This document shows positions 9,200 through 17,582 of a DNA stretch of 64,000 nt, piece by piece. The stretch lies in the NCBI RefSeq assembly GCF_900113435.1, contig NZ_FOPG01000001.1:1209230-1273229 (forward strand), given 5' to 3'. Under the pieces are notes generated by a model. That model ran no database searches. It was not told where the DNA came from and saw only the letters and a program-made list of their open reading frames with translations. Source of the DNA: Sulfitobacter dubius (GTDB lineage: Bacteria; Pseudomonadota; Alphaproteobacteria; Rhodobacterales; Rhodobacteraceae). The position numbers and the translations under genes are program-made. The number at the start of each line of letters is the position of its first letter. Position 1 is the first letter of the stretch.

Positions 9200-9552
9200 C
9201 TTATCCACTTTTTATCGACGATGAACGCTTCCCACCTAGCGACGGGCAAGCATGGCAGATCGCTCGCAATCTGGCAGAGGTGGCTTCAGCGCTCCGGAGT
9301 TTTGGGCCACCAGACTTCATCAGTTTCGACCATGACCTAGGGGAGGCAGAACCAACTGGATACGACATTGCTAAGAAGTTGGTGGCGGGGGATCTTGGTG
9401 AACTGGAGGGTACGGAGTTCGAAAGCGGGCTCCCCTGGGGGTTCCAATTCTACGTACATAGCCAGAATCCGGTTGGCGCGGACAACATCCGGGCACTCCT
9501 AAATCGTTACCTTAGTTTCCGTCAGCGAGAACGCCACTCGAAATACCGCTAG
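9196..9552 (+). CDS. Cyclic-phosphate-processing receiver-domain protein (cREC)
   Basis: 118 residues, one domain. It shows FIDDER with Asp8 and Asp9, FDHDLG with Asp45, His46 and Asp47, TGYDIAKKL, and the diagnostic HSQNPVG block (His88, Ser89, Asn91). This is the pattern of the cREC family, which comparative genomics linked to RNA-repair and conflict systems and predicted to process cyclic phosphates. It differs from a signalling receiver in the DHD triad and the HSxNP motif. It overlaps the metallophosphoesterase by 4 bp, so the two are probably made in fixed ratio. Family identity is fairly sure; the reaction is prediction. Confidence 0.8.
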   Translation: MTYPLFIDDERFPPSDGQAWQIARNLAEVASALRSFGPPDFISFDHDLGEAEPTGYDIAKKLVAGDLGELEGTEFESGLPWGFQFYVHSQNPVGADNIRALLNRYLSFRQRERHSKYR

Positions 9553-9820
9553 ATCACTAGTGCGATGAGCCGACTTCCCGGGTCAAAACATACTGCTCAT
9601 CTCCACGAGCGCTCGCAGCAAATAGACAACCTTCGGACTCAAGGCGGCAAGTCAGCGCAACCTGATCCCCCGCATTGAATCCATGAACAATATAAGGGCT
9701 TGCAGCCAAGCTCGCCTCTAAATTACAACCTGAGATCGAAGATGCAGGTTGAAGCTTCACTTACAAATGTATGGGAGGCCTGCTTGCAATGGCAAACAGG
9801 AATTGAGACAGGGAAGAGCC

Positions 9821-11197
9821 GTGAGTTCAACAGATAATGGTACAATTTCCGCCAAGAGAGCTCGGGCTGGAAAGGGCGGGGAACCTCAAAACCAAGGATA
9901 TTTAGGCAACAGAAGCATCTGGGAGCCCGCAGGCATCCTTCTCCTATTCACGGCGCTCTTCCTAATGACGACGGCGGGAAGCCACTTGTTTGGCAAAGCG
10001 TTTTTCCAAGAGGAAGACCCTTCTAATCTTTGGGGCAACGCTTCAGATTGGTTTTCCGGTGTCGTAGGGGTTTCAATTGGAGTCGCCGGTTCCGCCATCG
10101 CTATCTGGCTTGCCTATCGGGTCGAGAAACTGACCCTAGCCCAAAATAGAATAGCCAATGCTCAGGCTTGGAGGGAGTCTTACATCGATTCTGGCGAGGT
10201 GGAGGTGCGAGCTCAACTTGCAAGTCAGGCCTGTGGATATGTCCAAAAGATCTATTCCAGCATCGTGGAGATGGAGAAGTTGGACGCGGAATACAGCTAT
10301 GAAGAAGAAAAACAGGAGGAGTTGGAGAGAAACGAAGGTAGAACGGAGATTACACGGTTCGGGGAAGATTACCTCCCGGACATAGAGGAAGAATATATCT
10401 CTGATCAGAGTGCCGAGATAATGCTGAAGTATCGCGAAGCTATCGAGCACCGCCAGGAAGAGTTGTTCAGTGCTATAAAAGACTTAGCCGCATTGGTTCC
10501 GAACCTTCAACGCGAGGGAGACAGCACCGAGAGATCAATGGCCCTCCCATCGGCGGAACTGAAGAAGATGGCAGAATCTTACCTTAAATGCGAAGAGACT
10601 ATGGGAGAGCGCTATCATCGGATTGCAAGGCGCATCGTACAAATGGATCAGTCCGAAATACAGATGTCGGATGCAGTCTATCTATTCCTGAGCAACACAA
10701 TTTCCAAACCCGCAGTTATGGGCACGGCGTATTTCCGATCAGTTGACGAACGTCCAACGGAATTCGGAGAATTTTTTTGGGAAACAGACAGCACAAGCGT
10801 CGGGAATGCCCTTCAGAAGTTTAGCAAATACCTTCCCAGAACGAACTTCGTAACCCATGAGGAGACCTACACGATTAGCTGGATAGAAGCGCTATGCGAC
10901 TATGTTGTCGATGAGGTAAACCCTTACAGATATGCCCGTGATATCATCGAAAATGACCTCCTTAGACACGACTTTGATGCGTGGCAAAAGAAACGTTTTG
11001 CGTCGACAATTAAGCTTATGATCTCAAACATTCTACCGAAAAGCCACTACATAAGCGAAATCTTCCCAGAGAACGGCTTCGATTCGAGGGCCAAGGTCGT
11101 AATCACAAAGACTGATAATTCCGAAAAACGCGTCGTTCCGAAAGGCCGGCCCAACTTGCGTTTAAAACCTCGAGGGCGCGATATTGCTGCGAAGTAA
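9821..11197 (+). CDS. Two-TM membrane protein with long helical cytoplasmic domain
   Basis: 458 residues from GTG 9821, which has a good GGGAAGA ribosome-binding site; an upstream in-frame ATG-start version (9749) lacks one. Two hydrophobic segments at about 37-56 and 78-99 are followed by a Glu-rich, coiled-coil-prone region (110-270) and a C-terminal domain of unknown fold (290-435) with a basic tail. I do not recognise the family. The layout recalls small-TM effectors of defence systems and also ordinary phage-remnant membrane proteins. It lies 270 bp after the cREC gene on the same strand and could be a fourth component of that locus. Confidence 0.65.
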   Translation: MSSTDNGTISAKRARAGKGGEPQNQGYLGNRSIWEPAGILLLFTALFLMTTAGSHLFGKAFFQEEDPSNLWGNASDWFSGVVGVSIGVAGSAIAIWLAYRVEKLTLAQNRIANAQAWRESYIDSGEVEVRAQLASQACGYVQKIYSSIVEMEKLDAEYSYEEEKQEELERNEGRTEITRFGEDYLPDIEEEYISDQSAEIMLKYREAIEHRQEELFSAIKDLAALVPNLQREGDSTERSMALPSAELKKMAESYLKCEETMGERYHRIARRIVQMDQSEIQMSDAVYLFLSNTISKPAVMGTAYFRSVDERPTEFGEFFWETDSTSVGNALQKFSKYLPRTNFVTHEETYTISWIEALCDYVVDEVNPYRYARDIIENDLLRHDFDAWQKKRFASTIKLMISNILPKSHYISEIFPENGFDSRAKVVITKTDNSEKRVVPKGRPNLRLKPRGRDIAAK

Positions 11198-12025
11198 ATA
11201 ATAGGTATGCCGGTTTCTATATATTCCGGAACACGTATCACCCCTCCGACGACTAAAGGAGCGAAGGCAATCAGAGGTCGCCGAACTGCACGAAGCGACC
11301 TCCCGCCTTTAGACCAGTTCTTATGCAGAGCCTTTGCTGCCGCCCTGTCGTTAGACAAGACCTTATTCTCGCATGCCCCGTGTCTACTTATAGGTGCGAT
11401 CCTTGTGCGCATGTCGGTTGAATTGGTCTATTCCTCTGCCACCGAATACTGGCCTCCGCGTTGAGGCATTAGGCAGCGCTCACAGCGCGTGACCGCCTTC
11501 TAGGCCAGGCTAGGCTCGAGCCCCACAGGTCAGTGGGTGAAAGTAGCGGCGAGAGCGATGGCTGTGAGGAAGTCTTTTAGGCATCGGCCGTAGCAAGTTG
11601 CGACGCCGCCAGCCCTTGAGCCTGCCGACCTTGATTGGGCAAAACCAAATCAAAAGCTGCGCGCGCTAACCGGAGCCAGCAGCTTCTGACGGCCGACGCC
11701 TCCCACATATTCCGAAAGGTCGGACAGGCCGGGCATTAGTTCGCGGAAAGCAAAGCTGCGGCGTAGTGCCACGTCCAAGAGCACAGAACCAAAACGTAAG
11801 TCAAAAATGAATGAAAGGGGATAGTCTACCTCGCTCATCGTAAGCGGTTTTTATCAAGCGCTCAGTACAAGATTAGGGTTCCGAAACCTAATCCACTGGC
11901 ATTTCAGTTTCAGGGCGGCACCCTCCTCCTGTGGTACACATTCGTTCTAACCTATTGATCGCATGGATCCACATCCGACTGCCGTTGGTACACCCTGCCC
12001 CATAATTTATTGGGGTTTTCGCGGT
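11198..12025. other. Gene-poor stretch of decayed accessory DNA
   Basis: About 830 bp with only short, unconvincing open frames on both strands (for example 11207-11464 plus, 11650-11838 minus). None has a ribosome-binding site and family resemblance together. Lying between the membrane-protein gene and an integrase remnant, it is probably degenerate island sequence. Confidence 0.45.
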
Positions 12026-12310
12026 TTATTGGAGCCCCCTACGGGCTGCCACTTCTCCTGATAAGACCTTAAACTCGCTACATTTCCTATACGGAAATAT
12101 CCCACGGAGTGGGACACTTGAGGCTCTTCCACGCTGCGCACGGCGGTCAGCAGCCTGCTTTACCAGGCCCGCACGGCGGAATTTCTTCATGTAAATTTCA
12201 GCAGTTTTTATGTCGCTGTGCGGTAGGACCGCCAACACCTCGTAAACTGAACCGCCTTGCTCAACGATCTCTTCTGCGCGAGTTTTCCGGATGCCGTGCT
12301 GCGATCGTGG
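12026..12310 (-). pseudogene. Tyrosine recombinase (integrase), C-terminal remnant
   Basis: Read on the minus strand from about 12298, the frame gives HGIRKTRAEEIVE, then VLAVLPHSDIKTAEIYMKK and a basic tail. This matches the end of phage-type tyrosine recombinases: the HxxR box, the second catalytic His region (usually LGHSD) and the nucleophilic Tyr in EIY. Upstream of 12298 the frame is not recognisable as integrase, so about two thirds of the protein is missing. It marks the right edge of the accessory segment. Confidence 0.7.
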
Positions 12311-12598
12311 CGGCCCCGGTGCAGATTATTGACATGCTCGAACCCTTCTTCGTTCAACACCCCCACTTGCTCCGCATTGCCAAATGCGGCTGTGAGGCCC
12401 TCGGCTGCGGTCAATGCACTAATGATACCGCGCAGGATCGGATCAGAACTGCTATGTGAGCCGGTCATTGGGCACAAAGCTTCCGATCCTTGCTCTTCCG
12501 GTTTTTACCGCCCCCCACTTTACGGTCGCTGAACATTCCTGACCAAGAGGCATTTGAGGTGCCTTCTGAACAGACCTGCAACCCAAACTCGCCATCTT

Positions 12599-14554
12599 TC
12601 AAAAGACAAATGTTTCGCGGTGACGCCGTGTTTCTTCAATGCTCAGCTCGTCTAGGACCGCTTCGACACTGTTCATCATGGCGTCCGGGCCGCACATATA
12701 CACATCCCGCATTCCAAGATGCGCAACCGCCTTAACGTCTTCGGGCTGCATGCGTCGCGCCTTTCTCTCTAGCGACTGACCAGCGAATGTCTCACGAAGT
12801 TCATTCCAAGCGGACTCACCAGCCAACAGGTTTTCTCCCGCGCTTTGAAACGCAACGATTTGCAGTCTCAACGGGTCCAATTCAGAGCATTTCTGCAGCA
12901 CAAAGTGATGAAGAACTGCGATGTCATCGTCCCGTCCAGAAAACAAAAGCACGATGTCGATAGGTTGTTTCTGCGGATGCGCCATTGCCAGCTTTTGGAT
13001 CCCATCCCACATCGCCATAAACGGTGTGATGCCCACACCCCCTGCGACCCACAGCATCTTTTCAGGGAACTTTGGATACCCCTCTCCAGCATCGCCCGAA
13101 AAACAAGTAAAACCAGCGCCCATTCCTTTGAACTGAATAGGAAGAGCCTGCGCTAGCAATTGATCCGCGCTGTCGTGCAAAACGTTCGACATCAGGCCTC
13201 CCGGTTTGCGTTTGACGGTAACACTGACCCGGTTGGTCCGACCAAAGCCGGTTCGATCTGCGCCTAAATCCGGCGCGTTGGACACAGTCCAAGTGCGTAC
13301 GAAGTCTTCATTCACTAGCTGCGGGTTCGCCTCGTTCATGTGGCTGTAGCCCGCGTGCAAAAGGCCAGAGAAGTCAAAAACACCAAACCCGCCGGGCAAT
13401 GGCATCTGAACCGCTTGGGAAAGCTCGAAATCGAAGGTCGTGATCGTGAGAGACAGGGTTTTTGTCGAGACAAGCGTAGCCGTAAGCACCTCTGTACTGA
13501 TATGCGTTTTGATCGCATGCCCGCTCTGCTCCAACTCCGTGCGTAAGAGTTTGACCGGCGGATTATAGGGCGACAGCTCTTCTTGAGACGTAAGCTTTAA
13601 GTTTAGTCCGCCCCGCACAAAGACTGCACCTGTTACCTTGATGCGCGTCAGCAAGCTTGTGCGCGGCATCAAAGCATCCGCGTCAGCCCCAAGTAAATTT
13701 TCGGCCTCTCCCGTGATATAGAGAACTTCACCGGTATCAAAATCCGGAAAGACCAATCCGACCTGTGGGTCGGTTTCGATATTCCCGAGCGATTGGTAAA
13801 AACGATTGCCGGAATGATCAGGCAAAACCAGATACGTGTCGCCATAGCCCGCCTCGTACAACCGGACAAAACCCGGAGCGCCACCGCGATGATTGACACC
13901 CATGTCGCTCTGAGCGCTGCTATCGCTCGTGTGTTTCGTCGCCATAAACACCGTACTGGCGCGCGCGACTACGGACTTTGCCGCTTCCGGCAGTGTCGAA
14001 CACTGCACGTCAAAGCGATCAAGAGCAATTTTCGCGCTGCGCTGTGCGTATTCCAAAGCACGGACAGTGATGTATTTCGGACAGTTCCCAAGATGCTGAT
14101 TTGAGGTCAGGTTCAGTTTGATCTTTCCCCCGCCCTCGACCGCAGCATCCTCGATTAAACCTGAAATCTTGTTGCGCCGACGGTTACTGAAATCGACCCC
14201 GACCCCAGCAAATAGCCGGGCATCGCCGTTTGTAGAGTGATCTTGACTGATTGCGCGCACAAAGGGGTCAAAGGGATTGGTTTGCGCCACGACCTGTATC
14301 GCGTTCTCGCCCGCAATATGAATGCCAAGCGATGGATCGCTGGCGGACTGCGTGACCAGAAGGCTCACCCAAGGGCGTCCCTGCCGATCAAGCGTCCCCA
14401 ACGGCAAATAGGACAATCCCGCAAAGAACCCCGCGTGTTGCTGTGGCATTTCGCTGTAGATGTAATGCGGGATTGCATCGCTCAGCTCCTGCGGCGTGTG
14501 ACGCCGCGCTTGCAAAGCCAACTCTCCCCAGTGCGATTTGTGCATCTGCTCCAT
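12599..14554 (-). CDS. Fused PNPOx-like flavin split-barrel / ferredoxin-reductase-like oxidoreductase
   Basis: 651 residues. The N-terminal third resembles pyridoxamine-5'-phosphate-oxidase-like FMN split barrels (GRPWVSLLV near 60; a second barrel-like VLPDHSGNRFYQSLGNI block near 240). The C-terminal half is an FAD/NAD(P)-binding reductase module with GGVGITPFMAMW, a MCGPDAMM block and the aromatic C-terminus ETFVF. There is no 2Fe-2S cysteine cluster. The protein is therefore a predicted cytoplasmic flavin oxidoreductase passing electrons from NAD(P)H to a second flavin. It is followed closely on the same strand by its neighbours (an NTF2-like protein and a GST lie upstream), suggesting a detoxification operon under the divergent LysR regulator. 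Substrate unknown. Confidence 0.83.
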   Translation of the reverse strand: MEQMHKSHWGELALQARRHTPQELSDAIPHYIYSEMPQQHAGFFAGLSYLPLGTLDRQGRPWVSLLVTQSASDPSLGIHIAGENAIQVVAQTNPFDPFVRAISQDHSTNGDARLFAGVGVDFSNRRRNKISGLIEDAAVEGGGKIKLNLTSNQHLGNCPKYITVRALEYAQRSAKIALDRFDVQCSTLPEAAKSVVARASTVFMATKHTSDSSAQSDMGVNHRGGAPGFVRLYEAGYGDTYLVLPDHSGNRFYQSLGNIETDPQVGLVFPDFDTGEVLYITGEAENLLGADADALMPRTSLLTRIKVTGAVFVRGGLNLKLTSQEELSPYNPPVKLLRTELEQSGHAIKTHISTEVLTATLVSTKTLSLTITTFDFELSQAVQMPLPGGFGVFDFSGLLHAGYSHMNEANPQLVNEDFVRTWTVSNAPDLGADRTGFGRTNRVSVTVKRKPGGLMSNVLHDSADQLLAQALPIQFKGMGAGFTCFSGDAGEGYPKFPEKMLWVAGGVGITPFMAMWDGIQKLAMAHPQKQPIDIVLLFSGRDDDIAVLHHFVLQKCSELDPLRLQIVAFQSAGENLLAGESAWNELRETFAGQSLERKARRMQPEDVKAVAHLGMRDVYMCGPDAMMNSVEAVLDELSIEETRRHRETFVF

Positions 14555-14580
14555 CGCTTGATCCTTCCACTTTCTGCCAG

Positions 14581-15057
14581 TCAGAGCCCCAGATCGCTCA
14601 GACTGGGATGATTGTCCGGACGCCGCCCGAGCGGCCAGTGGAACTTGCGGTCCGCCGGCTTGATTGGTTGTTCATTGATACTGGCGAAACGGCGCTCCAT
14701 GTAGCCATTCGTGTCGAACTCCCAATTCTCGTTGCCATAAGCACGGAACCAATTCCCGCTGTCGTCGCGATACTCGTAAGCATAGCGCACCGCGATACGG
14801 TTCCCATCATAGGCCCAAAGCTCTTTGATCAGGCGGTAGTCGAGCTCCTTGGCCCATTTCCGGGTTAGGAACGCTTCAATCTGATCGCGTCCTTCGGGAA
14901 ACTCAGCCCGATTGCGCCATTTGCTGTCCGGCTTGTAGGCCAGCGCGACTTGCGACGGGTTTCGGCCATTCCAGCCGTCCTCCGCCAAGCGCACCTTCTG
15001 AATAGCACTTTCTTTTGTGAAGGGTGGCGAAGGATGCCGCGGGGCTTCTGGTGCCAT
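14581..15057 (-). CDS. NTF2-like / SnoaL-like protein, DUF1348 type
   Basis: 158 residues, one cone-shaped NTF2-like fold. The signature is strong: [32 protein letters not shown], an RYAYEYRD strand and ENWEFD. These match the DUF1348 branch of the nuclear transport factor 2 superfamily. It probably binds or turns over a small hydrophobic compound; no reaction can be assigned. Spacing of 12-26 bp to both neighbours puts it in one operon with the GST and the flavin oxidoreductase. Confidence 0.85.
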   Translation of the reverse strand: MAPEAPRHPSPPFTKESAIQKVRLAEDGWNGRNPSQVALAYKPDSKWRNRAEFPEGRDQIEAFLTRKWAKELDYRLIKELWAYDGNRIAVRYAYEYRDDSGNWFRAYGNENWEFDTNGYMERRFASINEQPIKPADRKFHWPLGRRPDNHPSLSDLGL

Positions 15058-15069
15058 AAATCTATCCTT

Positions 15070-15693
15070 TCAGTTTCCAACCAAGCCAACGGCTGTCGAC
15101 GGCATTGCCTCGAAGCCTGGCAGTGCTTCGAACCTGGCCAGCCAAGCGCGAACGTGAGGGTAAGAATCGAGCGAGATGTTCCCTTCTGGCGCATGCGCGG
15201 TGTACGAATAGCAGGCAACATCTGCGATCGTGGGTCCATCACCGACAAGCCAATCATGGTCCGTGAGGCGATACTCCAGCTTTTGCAACGCTTTTGCAGC
15301 TACAGCGGCGGCAAAATCCGGGTCCAACTGAGCACCGAAGACAGTGATCAACCGCGCAGCGCAGGAACCAAAGGCGATTTCTCCAGCCGCCAAAGTAAGC
15401 CAGCGCTGGACATCGGCCTCTCCGATCGCGTCGCTCGGAAACCAGTCCTGCGCGTAAGCCCGAGCAAGATAGACAAGGATCGCGTTCGAGTCGGACACGA
15501 CCACATCTCCATCCTCAAGGACTGGAACTTGGCCATTGGGGTTCATGGCCAGAAACTCAGGCAACTTGTGCGCGCCCGCGGCCAGATCGACTGGAACGAT
15601 TTCATGCGGAATCCCGGCAAGCTTGGCGAAAACCAAGGCGCGATGCGCATGGCCGGACTTGGCAAAGTGGTGAATGCGAACAGCATTGGGCAT
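15070..15693 (-). CDS. Glutathione S-transferase family protein
   Basis: 207 residues from ATG 15693; an open frame extends further upstream but adds no family sequence. The N-terminal thioredoxin-like domain has HHFAKSGHAHRALVF (possible catalytic Ser in the first helix), the cis-Pro motif GQVPVLEDG, and the glutathione-contacting SNAILVYLA. The helical C-terminal domain has the N-capping block VGDGPTIADVACY. It should conjugate or reduce electrophiles with glutathione in the cytoplasm. First gene of the minus-strand operon, divergent from the LysR gene 108 bp away, which probably regulates it. Confidence 0.9.
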   Translation of the reverse strand: MPNAVRIHHFAKSGHAHRALVFAKLAGIPHEIVPVDLAAGAHKLPEFLAMNPNGQVPVLEDGDVVVSDSNAILVYLARAYAQDWFPSDAIGEADVQRWLTLAAGEIAFGSCAARLITVFGAQLDPDFAAAVAAKALQKLEYRLTDHDWLVGDGPTIADVACYSYTAHAPEGNISLDSYPHVRAWLARFEALPGFEAMPSTAVGLVGN

Positions 15694-15800
15694 ATGACTC
15701 TCCGTTTGGATTTGGATGTTGGCCCAGCAATACACCTTGCATCTTTTGGCGATAATCACCTAAATTCGACCTATTATAAGCCCTCAAAAGGCGCAATCTG

Positions 15801-16703
15801 ATGGACAAAATCGACCGTATGCGGGCCTTTGCCTTGGTCGCAAAGAACGCATCGTTCACCACTGCCGCGAAACGCATGGGGCGTTCCGCGCGCCTTGTAA
15901 GCAAATACGTGGCTGATCTGGAAAACGCGCTTGGGGTGCAGTTGCTCAATCGCACAACGCGTAGCGTCTCGTTGACGGACGCAGGGGCGACATACCTCAC
16001 GCTGTGCGAACCTCTTTTGGACGGTTTCGACGAGCTGGAAGAGCGGGTTCGGAACGAACAAGTCTCGCTGCGTGGTGTGATCCACATCTCGGCACCAACG
16101 GGCTTTGGGGTAACGCGGCTGGTCCCCTCGCTCACAAAGTTTTCCGAGGCACACCCACATGTAGAACTGGATCTGAGGTTCTCGGACCGGCGGGCATCGA
16201 TTGTAGAGGAAGGCCTCGACCTTGCTATCCGGATTGGCCCCATGCGGGACAGCTCTCTGAAAATCCGACAACTGGGCCCCATGGCTTTGGTTGTCTGTGC
16301 CTCTCCGGCGTATTTGGAACGCGCAGGACGTCCAAGCCACCCACGGTCACTGATAACGCATGAGTGTATCTTGGATAGCAATATGGCCGAGCCCACGATG
16401 TGGAGATTTAATATCGGTGGCCGGGAAGAAACCGTCCAAGTAAACGGGCGCTTCCGAATGGACGCGCCCGCAGCGTCCGCACGTCTTGCAAGACAAGGCG
16501 CAGCTATCGCCCGGTGTCCGGCATATACTGTCGCCGATTGCCTGAAGACCGGAGAGCTGGTCGAGCTTTTTGCGGAGAACCGGATTTCGCCTTATGTCGT
16601 CGCCGCGCTGTTCCCTCAAAACAGGCGTTTAACAACCCGAGTACGCGCACTGATTGACCATTTGGCAAGTGATCCGGAACTATGTCCTGATGACAGCCGC
16701 TGA
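15801..16703 (+). CDS. LysR-family transcriptional regulator
   Basis: 300 residues, normal LysR length. The N-terminal winged helix (4-63) has the family's SFTTAAKRMGRSARLVSKYVADLE-type recognition segment, followed by the LGVQLLNRTTRS wing. The remainder is a periplasmic-binding-protein-like effector domain from about 90 to 290. It is transcribed away from the GST gene, the classic arrangement for LysR control of a divergent operon. The inducer cannot be inferred. Confidence 0.93.
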   Translation: MDKIDRMRAFALVAKNASFTTAAKRMGRSARLVSKYVADLENALGVQLLNRTTRSVSLTDAGATYLTLCEPLLDGFDELEERVRNEQVSLRGVIHISAPTGFGVTRLVPSLTKFSEAHPHVELDLRFSDRRASIVEEGLDLAIRIGPMRDSSLKIRQLGPMALVVCASPAYLERAGRPSHPRSLITHECILDSNMAEPTMWRFNIGGREETVQVNGRFRMDAPAASARLARQGAAIARCPAYTVADCLKTGELVELFAENRISPYVVAALFPQNRRLTTRVRALIDHLASDPELCPDDSR

Positions 16704-16893
16704 CGGCCCAAAGCGGACCTTTACCAATTAGCTTAGAGCTATGGCAAAGCGCCAGTAACCCGACATCGGCAAGGCCGCGCAGCATCGCAAGTGTTCAAGG
16801 TCAGCACTGCGCGCAGTAAGCTCTTATTTCGGATGTTTCGGCAGTGACATCCGGAAAGTTCCTTCTTTCCTTCGAGGCAAAGCCCGACGACGA

Positions 16894-16907
16894 TTGATTC
16901 AGATCAA
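16894..16907. promoter_or_regulatory. FNR/FixK box upstream of the cytochrome c gene
   Basis: TTGAT-TCAG-ATCAA is a perfect match to the FNR/FixK consensus TTGAT-N4-ATCAA. It sits about 174 bp upstream of the cytochrome c lipoprotein start, in the 377-bp gap after the LysR gene. It implies low-oxygen activation of the downstream genes. Confidence 0.75.
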
Positions 16908-16988
16908 GGAGTTTCCCCCGAAATCACGCATTCTCGAGATGTAATGTTTCTAGTACCTATTCAGCAGCACCACTCGACAACACCGATG

Positions 16989-17013
16989 AAGAAGGGTGGG
17001 TCAGACCCTTCTT
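16989..17013. terminator. Perfect hairpin, possible terminator
   Basis: AAGAAGGGT pairs with ACCCTTCTT across a 7-nt loop (9-bp perfect stem). No long U-run follows on the plus strand, so it may be a weak terminator or attenuator between the FNR box and the cytochrome gene, or a terminator read on the minus strand, where an AAGAAGGGT-type arm ends the stem. Confidence 0.4.
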
Positions 17014-17080
17014 TGCCTCCCCCTGCCCCATAATTAACAACGCCGCCAAGGTTCACTCATAACGAGAGGAACGATCTGCC

Positions 17081-17494
17081 ATGCACACACGCTCAATTTT
17101 CTTCGTCGGAACGATCTGCGCTTTTCTTACCGCCTGTTCCGAGCCGCCTGACCGCGACCCTCGAGCGGTGCGGGAAGGGCAGAGGATCTACGCCAAGGAA
17201 TGTGCCGCATGCCATGGCGGCGGCATGGAGCCGGGCAACGCGGCTGCGAGCCCTACCTACGTGGTGGCCCCCGACCTCACCCTGCTGAAACGTCGCAACG
17301 ACGGCTATTTCCCGCGCGAGTTCGTCAGCCGGTTTGTCATGGGCCAGCTGGAAAAGGACGATCCCGCCTCCCCGATGCCGGATTTCTCCGCGCAGGGGTT
17401 GCGAAATGTGTACCCTCATGGCGGCGCGGATGGCGAAGTTCTGGAGACAGACTTCGAGAACCTTCTCGATTACTTGGAGACGATACAACGTTAA
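17081..17494 (+). CDS. Monohaem cytochrome c lipoprotein
   Basis: 137 residues. A short signal peptide ends in a lipobox (LTAC, Cys19), so the mature protein is a lipid-anchored periplasmic protein. One c-type haem site CAACH is near residue 43, with a candidate distal Met in the SPMPDFS segment. A class I cytochrome fold is expected. The upstream FNR box and the position beside an oxygen-sensing kinase and the cbb3 genes suggest an electron carrier used at low oxygen. Ribosome-binding site GAGAGGAAC precedes the ATG. Confidence 0.88.
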   Translation: MHTRSIFFVGTICAFLTACSEPPDRDPRAVREGQRIYAKECAACHGGGMEPGNAAASPTYVVAPDLTLLKRRNDGYFPREFVSRFVMGQLEKDDPASPMPDFSAQGLRNVYPHGGADGEVLETDFENLLDYLETIQR

Positions 17495-17582
17495 CAGCCA
17501 GCGTTGCTAAACGACAGACTGCTTGCAAGACCCCACGCCAGCGCGTTTGCTGCCCTGACGCCCCTGACCGACGGAAACCCGC

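Noticed and set aside
9557..9760. Minus-strand open frame of 67 residues between the cREC and membrane-protein genes
   Set aside because: No ribosome-binding site or family resemblance, and it overlaps the upstream leader of the next gene.
11994..17039. 15-nt direct repeat CCCTGCCCCATAATT at about 11994 and 17025, suggested as att sites of the integrase
   Set aside because: A 15-mer shared by two places is expected by chance in a 64-kb window, and the interval between them holds ordinary metabolic genes.
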